Shown: in pieces, positions 58,374 through 64,000 of the stretch | How the letters are laid out: every line of letters starts with the position of its first letter | How positions within the stretch are numbered: position 1 is the stretch's first letter | Assembly (NCBI RefSeq): GCF_026420145.1 | Contig: NZ_JAPMLV010000007.1 | Span: forward strand, 124,001-188,000 | DNA from: Enterobacter pseudoroggenkampii | Lineage (GTDB): Bacteria > Pseudomonadota > Gammaproteobacteria > Enterobacterales > Enterobacteriaceae | Direction of reading: 5' to 3' | DNA length: 64,000 nt | Program-made: the position numbers and the translations under genes | The notes under the pieces: generated by a model | What the model saw: only the letters and a program-made list of their open reading frames with translations | The model's database searches: none | What the model was told of the DNA's origin: nothing

Positions 58374-59660
58374 TCACTCTTTGATTAGCTTAGCGTAAAA
58401 GAAGCCATCACCCTCTTCGGCACCCGGCAGGTTCTGCAGACCCGGGGATTCAGGCGTTCCCGTATCGCGCAGCGCGGCGTCCGGGGTACGTTTAAGGAAG
58501 GCCGCGATTTGCTGGCTGTTTTCTTCCGGCAGTACGGAGCAGGTTGCATAGACCAGCGTTCCGCCAGGTTTGAGATGCGGCCAGATGGCGTCGAGAATGT
58601 CGGACTGCAGCTGGGCAAGTTCGTTAATATCACGATCGCGACGCAGCCACTTGATGTCCGGATGACGACGAATAACGCCGGTTGCAGAGCAGGGAGCATC
58701 CAGCAAAATGCGATCGAATTGCGTTTCACTACACCATTCTGCGGGTTTGCGTCCATCGCCTTGCTTAACCTGAGCCTTCATGCCCAGACGCTTGAGGTTG
58801 TCGTAGACGCGTGAAAGACGCTGTTCATCGACGTCCACCGCCATCACGCTGGCCTGCGGAGCCACTTCAAGAATATGCGTTGTTTTGCCCCCTGGTGCGG
58901 CGCAGAGATCGAGGATCTGCTCACCGTTTTGGGGTTCAAGCCAGGTCATGCAACCCTGGGCAGAAGCATCCTGTACCGTTACCCAACCCTCTTCGAAACC
59001 CGGTAGTGCATGTACCGGAGCGGGGGAGGCTAAACGTACGGCATCAGGGTATGCAGCGTGAGTGAAACCACTCATTCCAGCTTCTTCGAGTAATGCCAGC
59101 CATGCGTCACGGGTGTGGTGATTACGATTCACGCGTAACCACATTGGCGGACGCTGGTTGTTGGCATCGGCAATGTCCTGCCACCGCTGCGGATAAGCTT
59201 TTTTCAGCCGCTTCAACAGCCAGTCCGGATGCAGGAAGCGTGCTTCGTTTTGGGCAAATTCAGCCAGAAGCTCATCCTGCTGTCGTTGGAACTGACGCAG
59301 TACACCGTTGATCAGCCCTTTCAGCTGAGGGCGTTTAATCGCAACGGCACCTTCCACCGTCTCAGCCAGCGCGGCATGAGGTGGGATGCGGGTATGAAGA
59401 AGCTGATAAAAACCCACCATAATCAAATAGTGTACTGTGCGCTGCTTGCCTGTCATTGGGCGTGACATCAGCTTGTTAATCAACCACTCAAGCTGAGAAA
59501 GCGTGCGCAGAACGCCAAAGCAGAGCTCCTGAAGCAGGGCTTTGTCTTTATCAGAGACTTTTTGCTGCAGGGGAGGCAGGACGTTACTTAATGACTGGCC
59601 CTGCTCGATAACCTGCTCAACGGCCTGAGCCGCCATACTGCGTAGATTTTGTTTTTTCAT
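58374..59660 (-). CDS. rsmB: 16S rRNA m5C967 methyltransferase RsmB
   Basis: SAM-dependent methyltransferase of 16S rRNA cytosine 967, 428 residues with ATG 59660 ([10 protein letters not shown]). N-terminal NusB-like RNA-binding domain (1-140), C-terminal methylase domain with [12 protein letters not shown] and the two active cysteines in DAPCSATG and ATCSV. The frame is open to 59690, but that part lies in the fmt terminator. Confidence 0.96.
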   Translation of the reverse strand: MKKQNLRSMAAQAVEQVIEQGQSLSNVLPPLQQKVSDKDKALLQELCFGVLRTLSQLEWLINKLMSRPMTGKQRTVHYLIMVGFYQLLHTRIPPHAALAETVEGAVAIKRPQLKGLINGVLRQFQRQQDELLAEFAQNEARFLHPDWLLKRLKKAYPQRWQDIADANNQRPPMWLRVNRNHHTRDAWLALLEEAGMSGFTHAAYPDAVRLASPAPVHALPGFEEGWVTVQDASAQGCMTWLEPQNGEQILDLCAAPGGKTTHILEVAPQASVMAVDVDEQRLSRVYDNLKRLGMKAQVKQGDGRKPAEWCSETQFDRILLDAPCSATGVIRRHPDIKWLRRDRDINELAQLQSDILDAIWPHLKPGGTLVYATCSVLPEENSQQIAAFLKRTPDAALRDTGTPESPGLQNLPGAEEGDGFFYAKLIKE

Positions 59661-59670
59661 AACCGTAAAA

Positions 59671-59696
59671 ATAAAAATGCCCGGAAACACCGGGCC
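59671..59696 (-). terminator. Terminator/attenuator between fmt and rsmB
   Basis: On the minus strand GCCCGG-TGTTT-CCGGGC is followed by ATTTTTATTTTT, 18 bases after the fmt stop. It may lower rsmB-trkA expression relative to def-fmt. Confidence 0.7.
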
Positions 59697-59712
59697 TTAA
59701 GAATAAATTTGC

Positions 59713-60660
59713 TCAGGCAAGACGCTTGCCCGGAATAAACCATTCGCGACGGGAATTTAACAGATCCTGAGCGCTCATGGCCTTCTTACCGGCCGGTTGT
59801 AGCGATTCAAGATTCAGGATCCCTTGCGCAGTCGCCACCTGGATCCCGTTCTTGTTGGCGTCAACAATCGTACCGGGTTCAGCCGTGGTAGTACCGCTAA
59901 TGACGGAGGCTTTCCAGACTTTCACTGGCTGCTCATCAATCTCCATCCAGCTCATTGGCCACGGATTAAAAGCGCGGATGCAGCGTTCAAGTTGAGCGGC
60001 CGACAGGGACCAGTCGATCCGCGCTTCTTCTTTGCTCAGTTTTTCGGCATACGTCACCAGCGCGTCATCCTGAACTTCCGGTTTTGCCGTATTGTCAGCA
60101 AGCTGCTGAAGCGTCTCGATAAGGCCTTGTGGGCCAAGGTCTGCCAGTTTGTCATACAGCGTGGCGCTGGTATCGTCTGGCGTAATGGGGCAGGCCAGTT
60201 TATACAGCATGTCGCCGGTGTCTAAACCTACGTCCATCTTCATGATGGTCACGCCCGTTTCGGCATCACCCGCCCACAGCGAGCGCTGGATAGGTGCTGC
60301 ACCACGCCAGCGTGGGAGCAGAGACCCATGCACGTTGATACAACCCAGGCGCGGCATATCAAGCACAGCTTTTGGCAGAATTAAACCGTAAGCCACCACC
60401 ACCATTACGTCGGCATTCAGGTCAGCAACCAGCTGCTGATTTTCCTGCGGGCGCAGCGATGCAGGCTGAAAAACAGGAAGCCCATGCTCTTCTGCCAGCA
60501 CCTTGACCGGGCTCGGCATCAGTTTTTTGCCGCGGCCTGCAGGACGGTCCGGCTGGGTAAAGACGCCAACAACCTGGTGACCAGACGATAGCAGCGCGTC
60601 AAGGTGACGCGCTGCAAAATCAGGGGTTCCCGCGAAGATAATACGTAGTGTTTTAGACAC
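59713..60660 (-). CDS. fmt: Methionyl-tRNA formyltransferase
   Basis: Formylates initiator Met-tRNA with 10-formyl-THF, 315 residues. The [13 protein letters not shown] motif carries the catalytic region (Asn/His/Asp set, NVHGSLLP). The C-terminal OB-like tRNA-binding domain is complete. It lies 25 bases behind def. Confidence 0.98.
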   Translation of the reverse strand: MSKTLRIIFAGTPDFAARHLDALLSSGHQVVGVFTQPDRPAGRGKKLMPSPVKVLAEEHGLPVFQPASLRPQENQQLVADLNADVMVVVAYGLILPKAVLDMPRLGCINVHGSLLPRWRGAAPIQRSLWAGDAETGVTIMKMDVGLDTGDMLYKLACPITPDDTSATLYDKLADLGPQGLIETLQQLADNTAKPEVQDDALVTYAEKLSKEEARIDWSLSAAQLERCIRAFNPWPMSWMEIDEQPVKVWKASVISGTTTAEPGTIVDANKNGIQVATAQGILNLESLQPAGKKAMSAQDLLNSRREWFIPGKRLA

Positions 60661-60685
60661 GATGATCCTTGTATCCGGGGGGACG

Positions 60686-61195
60686 TTATGCGCGAGAACG
60701 CAAACGATCCAGTTTCTCTACTTTCTGACGAATACGCTGCTGTTTCAGCGGCGAGAGATAATCGATAAACAGTTTACCGACCAGATGATCCATCTCATGC
60801 TGAATACAAATCGCCAGCAGGTCGTCTGCTTCCAGTTCGAACGGATTACCGTCACGATCCAGGGCGCGAATTTTCACTTTTTCAGCACGCGGCACTAACG
60901 CACGCTGTTCAGGAATAGACAGACAGCCTTCCTCGATACCGGTTTCGCCACTCTTTTCGAGCAACTCAGGGTTAATCAGCACCAGACGGCCATCGCGATT
61001 TTCAGAAACATCAATCACGATAATACGCTTGTGAATGTCCACCTGCGTCGCCGCCAGGCCAATGCCTTCTTCGGCGTACATGGTATCGAACATATCATCA
61101 ACGATACGCTGGATTTCTGCATTCACTTCTTTGACCGGTTCAGCGACGATGCGAAGGCGCTCGTCCGGAATATGTAACACTTGCAAAACTGCCAT
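60686..61195 (-). CDS. def: Peptide deformylase
   Basis: Iron metalloprotease that removes formyl groups from new proteins, 169 residues. All three motifs are present: [14 protein letters not shown] and the zinc/iron-binding HEMDH near residue 133. Def and Fmt form one functional and transcriptional pair; dprA is divergent. Confidence 0.98.
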   Translation of the reverse strand: MAVLQVLHIPDERLRIVAEPVKEVNAEIQRIVDDMFDTMYAEEGIGLAATQVDIHKRIIVIDVSENRDGRLVLINPELLEKSGETGIEEGCLSIPEQRALVPRAEKVKIRALDRDGNPFELEADDLLAICIQHEMDHLVGKLFIDYLSPLKQQRIRQKVEKLDRLRSRA

Positions 61196-61263
61196 AAATT
61201 TCCAGAGTCGTGTTCAGGAGTTGATAAGAATACTACCTCTATTCTAGACAAATCCCCCATCGA

Positions 61264-61293
61264 TTGACAGCATCAGTGACCAATCGCAATGAT
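61264..61293 (+). promoter_or_regulatory. Candidate dprA promoter
   Basis: Perfect TTGACA (61264-61269), 18-base spacer, AATGAT (61288-61293). A start near 61300 would leave a 23-base leader before ATG 61323. Confidence 0.4.
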
Positions 61294-61322
61294 TGCGGAG
61301 GCCGCTTATGGCAGGGGAAAGG

Positions 61323-62447
61323 ATGACGCCAATCGAGATATGGCTACGGCTTATGCACACAGGTTCTCTGTGTGGTGATGTCATGGTGGAAGCGGCTGCA
61401 CGACTGCAGAGGCAGGAAGGCATCGACATGCTTGCCTTAAGAAATGCTGGACTGACAGCAAAGCAGGCTGAACGATTCTTTGCGTTCAATGAGAGTGAGC
61501 TGGAACGTAGCCTGAAATGGCTTGAGCAGCCGGGACATCATTTATTAACGGCCAATCATTCCCTTTATCCCCCTCTACTCCGCACGATCCCTGACTATCC
61601 CGGGGCATTATTCATAAAAGGTAACCCTGAGACGCTTAAAACTGTTCAGCTGGCGGTGGTAGGCAGTCGTGCGCCGTCATGGTACGGCGAGCGATGGGGG
61701 AAAATCCTGTGCGAACAACTTTCACAAAGTGGTTTCACGATTACCAGCGGGCTGGCCTGTGGTATTGATGGCGTTGCCCACGGCGCGGCGCTGTCAGTTA
61801 AAGGACGAACTGTCGCGGTGCTGGGGAATGGTCTTTTTAGCATTTATCCACGCCGACATCAGGCATTGGCGATGCGGCTTATTGAGTCTGACGGCGCGAT
61901 AGTGTCTGAATTTCCGCTTTCCGCACAGCCCAGACCGGCAAACTTTCCGCGTCGTAATCGCATTATTAGCGGGCTTAGCAAAGGTGTGCTGGTGGTTGAA
62001 GCCGCGCTGCGAAGCGGTTCACTGGTCACGGCGCGATGCGCGCTGGAACAGGGACGAGAAGTCTTCGCCTTGCCTGGTCCGATAGGCAACCCCGGATGCG
62101 AGGGGCCCCACTGGCTGATTAAGCAAGGGGCAACACCGGTAACGGAAGTAGGGGATATTCTTGAAAATTTGCAATATGGGCTGCAATGGCTGCAGGAAGA
62201 TCCCGAAAAGCGACAATATTCATCAGATCAGGGAAAGGTGGCATTGCCATTTCCCAAGCTCCTGGCTAACGTAGGAGATGAGGTAACACCTGTTGACGTT
62301 GTCGCTGAACGTGCCGGCCAACCTGTGCCAGTAACGGTAGCACAGCTACTCGAACTGGAGTTAGCAGGGTGGATCGCAGCTGTACCCGGCGGCTATGTCC
62401 GATTAAGGAGGGCATGCCATGTTCGACGTACTGATGTATTTGTTTGA
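61323..62447 (+). CDS. dprA: DNA processing protein DprA (Smf)
   Basis: Loads RecA on single-stranded DNA in transformable bacteria; role in enterobacteria unclear. 374 residues with ATG 61323, as in E. coli. Rossmann core: [30 protein letters not shown] and [21 protein letters not shown]. An ATG at 61308 with GGAGG six bases upstream is the alternative (379 residues). It overlaps smg by 29 bp. Confidence 0.9.
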   Translation: MTPIEIWLRLMHTGSLCGDVMVEAAARLQRQEGIDMLALRNAGLTAKQAERFFAFNESELERSLKWLEQPGHHLLTANHSLYPPLLRTIPDYPGALFIKGNPETLKTVQLAVVGSRAPSWYGERWGKILCEQLSQSGFTITSGLACGIDGVAHGAALSVKGRTVAVLGNGLFSIYPRRHQALAMRLIESDGAIVSEFPLSAQPRPANFPRRNRIISGLSKGVLVVEAALRSGSLVTARCALEQGREVFALPGPIGNPGCEGPHWLIKQGATPVTEVGDILENLQYGLQWLQEDPEKRQYSSDQGKVALPFPKLLANVGDEVTPVDVVAERAGQPVPVTVAQLLELELAGWIAAVPGGYVRLRRACHVRRTDVFV

Positions 62448-62892
62448 GACTTACATCCATAACGAAGCAGAAATGCGAGTGGATCAGGACAAATTGACAC
62501 AGGATCTTACCGATGCGGGGTTTGAGCGGGAAGATATCTATAATGCGTTGATGTGGCTGGAAAAACTGGCTGATTATCAGGAAGGCCTCGCCGAACCGAT
62601 GCAGCTTGCTTCTGACCCATTGTCAGTACGCATTTATACCGCAGAAGAGTGTGAAAGGCTGGACGCCAGCTGCCGGGGGTTCATCTTATTCCTTGAGCAG
62701 ATTCAGGTGCTGAACCTCGAAACGAGAGAAATGGTGATAGAGCGCGTCATGGCGCTGGATACAGCAGAATTTGAACTGGAAGATCTCAAGTGGGTGATCC
62801 TGATGGTTCTGTTTAATATCCCGGGCTGTGAAAATGCCTATCAACAAATGGAAGAATTACTCTTTGAAGTGAATGAAGGTATGCTGCACTAA
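62419..62892 (+). CDS. smg: Smg protein (DUF494)
   Basis: Conserved protein of unknown function, 157 residues as in E. coli, acidic and helical. It begins inside the dprA 3' end with AAGGAGGGC before the ATG, so it is co-translated with dprA. Confidence 0.95.
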   Translation: MFDVLMYLFETYIHNEAEMRVDQDKLTQDLTDAGFEREDIYNALMWLEKLADYQEGLAEPMQLASDPLSVRIYTAEECERLDASCRGFILFLEQIQVLNLETREMVIERVMALDTAEFELEDLKWVILMVLFNIPGCENAYQQMEELLFEVNEGMLH

Positions 62893-62918
62893 TTCAATGT
62901 GCAGCACCAAGAGTTGTT

Positions 62919-63473
62919 ATGGCCAAATCAGCACTATTCACGGTGCATAAAAACGAGCCCTGCCCGCAGTGCGGGGCTGAACTTGTTATTCGGTCCGGGA
63001 AACACGGCCCGTTTCTCGGTTGTTCACACTATCCGGAATGTGATTTTGTCCGTCCCCTGAAAAGCCAGGCGGATGGACATATCGTTAAAATTCTGGAGGG
63101 GCAGTCTTGTCCACTCTGCGGTGGTGAATTAGCCCTTCGGCAGGGGCGTTTCGGCATGTTTATTGGATGTAGTCGCTACCCGGAATGCGAGCATACGGAA
63201 CAAATTGATAAGCCTGATGAAACGGCAATTGCCTGCCCTCAGTGTCAGCGCGGTCAGCTGGTACAGCGCCGCTCCCGTTATGGTAAGACCTTCCATTCGT
63301 GCGATCGCTATCCTGAATGCCAGTTCGTTATCAATTTTAAACCGGTAGCGGGAACCTGCCCTCATTGCAATTATCCCCTACTCATAGAGAAGAAAACCGC
63401 GCAAGGCATGAAACGCTTCTGCGCCAGTAAACAATGTGGAAAGCCGGTAACGGCGGATCAATATAGTGAATAA
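62919..63473 (+). CDS. yrdD: Topoisomerase I-type zinc-finger protein YrdD
   Basis: Putative DNA-binding protein, 184 residues, made of repeated zinc fingers like the C-terminus of topoisomerase I: CPQCG..C..YPEC near residues 16-40, CPLCG...C..YPEC near 65-90, CPQCQ...C..YPEC near 107-135 and CPHC near 147. Its stop overlaps the tsaC start by 8 bp. Confidence 0.95.
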   Translation: MAKSALFTVHKNEPCPQCGAELVIRSGKHGPFLGCSHYPECDFVRPLKSQADGHIVKILEGQSCPLCGGELALRQGRFGMFIGCSRYPECEHTEQIDKPDETAIACPQCQRGQLVQRRSRYGKTFHSCDRYPECQFVINFKPVAGTCPHCNYPLLIEKKTAQGMKRFCASKQCGKPVTADQYSE

Positions 63474-64000
63474 TAACCTGCCATCAGGCTCCATTGCGCA
63501 TGCAGTGGACGTACTGAAAAATGAAGAAGTCATCGCCTATCCAACTGAAGCTGTTTTTGGGGTCGGTTGCGATCCTGACAGCGAGACGGCCGTGAGCCGC
63601 CTGCTTGCCTTAAAACAAAGACCCGTCGAGAAAGGGCTGATTTTGATCGCTGCGAATTACGAGCAGCTTAAACCCTATATAGATGACTCCATGCTGACGC
63701 CGGCGCAGCGCGAGACGATCTTCTCCGCGTGGCCTGGACCGGTGACCTTCGTCTTCCCTGCGCAGCCGACAACGCCGCGCTGGTTAACCGGACGCTTTGA
63801 TTCCCTCGCCGTTCGCGTCACTGACCATCCGCTGGTGGTTGAGCTTTGTCTGGCGTTTGGTAAACCGCTGGTCTCAACCAGCGCCAACCTGACCGGATTG
63901 CCACCTTGTCGGACAACCGAAGAAGTGCTGGCGCAGTTCGGGAATGACTTCCCTGTTGCTGTCGGTGAAACGGGAGGGCGTCTGAATCCGTCTGAAATTC
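63466..64000 (+). CDS. tsaC: Threonylcarbamoyl-AMP synthase TsaC, C-terminus cut by window
   Basis: Makes threonylcarbamoyl-AMP from threonine, bicarbonate and ATP for t6A37 in ANN-decoding tRNAs. GTG start as in E. coli, giving [17 protein letters not shown]. YrdC-domain features: [31 protein letters not shown] and STSAN. About 178 of about 190 residues are inside the window; the frame is open at the end (RLNPSEI). Confidence 0.95.
   Translation, partial: MNNNLPSGSIAHAVDVLKNEEVIAYPTEAVFGVGCDPDSETAVSRLLALKQRPVEKGLILIAANYEQLKPYIDDSMLTPAQRETIFSAWPGPVTFVFPAQPTTPRWLTGRFDSLAVRVTDHPLVVELCLAFGKPLVSTSANLTGLPPCRTTEEVLAQFGNDFPVAVGETGGRLNPSEI

Overview
This window is a core chromosomal segment of an enterobacterium of the Enterobacter/Leclercia/Lelliottia type. 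Nearly every protein is a close, full-length match in length and sequence to an Escherichia coli K-12 protein recalled from memory, and gene order is largely that of the E. coli gph-trpS to tsaC region. A malonate decarboxylase (mdc) cluster of Klebsiella/Enterobacter type and a CCCTCTCCC-type extragenic repeat point away from Escherichia itself. The genus is an inference; no tRNA, rRNA, IS element, prophage or CRISPR array was seen.

Layout. 1-9.3 kb: gph (cut by the window start), trpS, the small lipoprotein yhfL, cysG, nirD, nirB, a cytosine deaminase (codA) and tsgA. The E. coli neighbours nirC (between nirD and cysG) and frl/yhf (between yhfL and trpS) are absent. 9.3-18.4 kb: ppiA, a YhfG-Fic fusion gene, pabA, argD, yhfK, crp, yhfA, prkB, yheU, yheT. 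18.4-26.7 kb: mdcABCDEFGH plus the LysR-type regulator mdcR, lying between yheT and yheS, which are adjacent in E. coli. 26.7-35.3 kb: yheS, kefG-kefB, yheV, slyD, slyX, fkpA, yheO, tusDCB. 35.3-41.2 kb: str operon (rpsL, rpsG, fusA, tufA), bfd-bfr and a short prepilin peptidase. 41.4-55.3 kb: the S10, spc and alpha ribosomal protein operons with secY and rpoA. 55.3-64 kb: yhdN, zntR, arfA, mscL, trkA, rsmB, fmt, def, dprA, smg, yrdD and tsaC (cut by the window end).

How the genes work together. The 35-55 kb block makes ribosomal proteins, elongation factors, the SecY channel and RNA polymerase alpha, and keeps its autoregulatory leaders (S7, L4 and S4 targets). NirBD reduces nitrite with siroheme made by CysG, from a promoter with an FNR site and a NarL/NarP 7-2-7 site. 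The mdc cluster encodes a complete biotin-independent malonate decarboxylase: catalytic subunits, acyl carrier protein, prosthetic-group enzymes, transporter and regulator. Def, Fmt, RsmB and TsaC act in translation; ArfA is a ribosome-rescue factor whose gene carries an internal hairpin.

Most unusual observations: (1) yhfG (antitoxin) and fic (Fic-domain toxin) are one in-frame gene; (2) the mdc block interrupts the yheS-yheT operon and places mdcR 15 nt behind yheS; (3) nirC is replaced by a short intergenic hairpin; (4) the bfr terminator lies inside the coding region of the opposing prepilin peptidase gene; (5) a strong non-terminator hairpin separates the mdc enzyme genes from the transporter gene.
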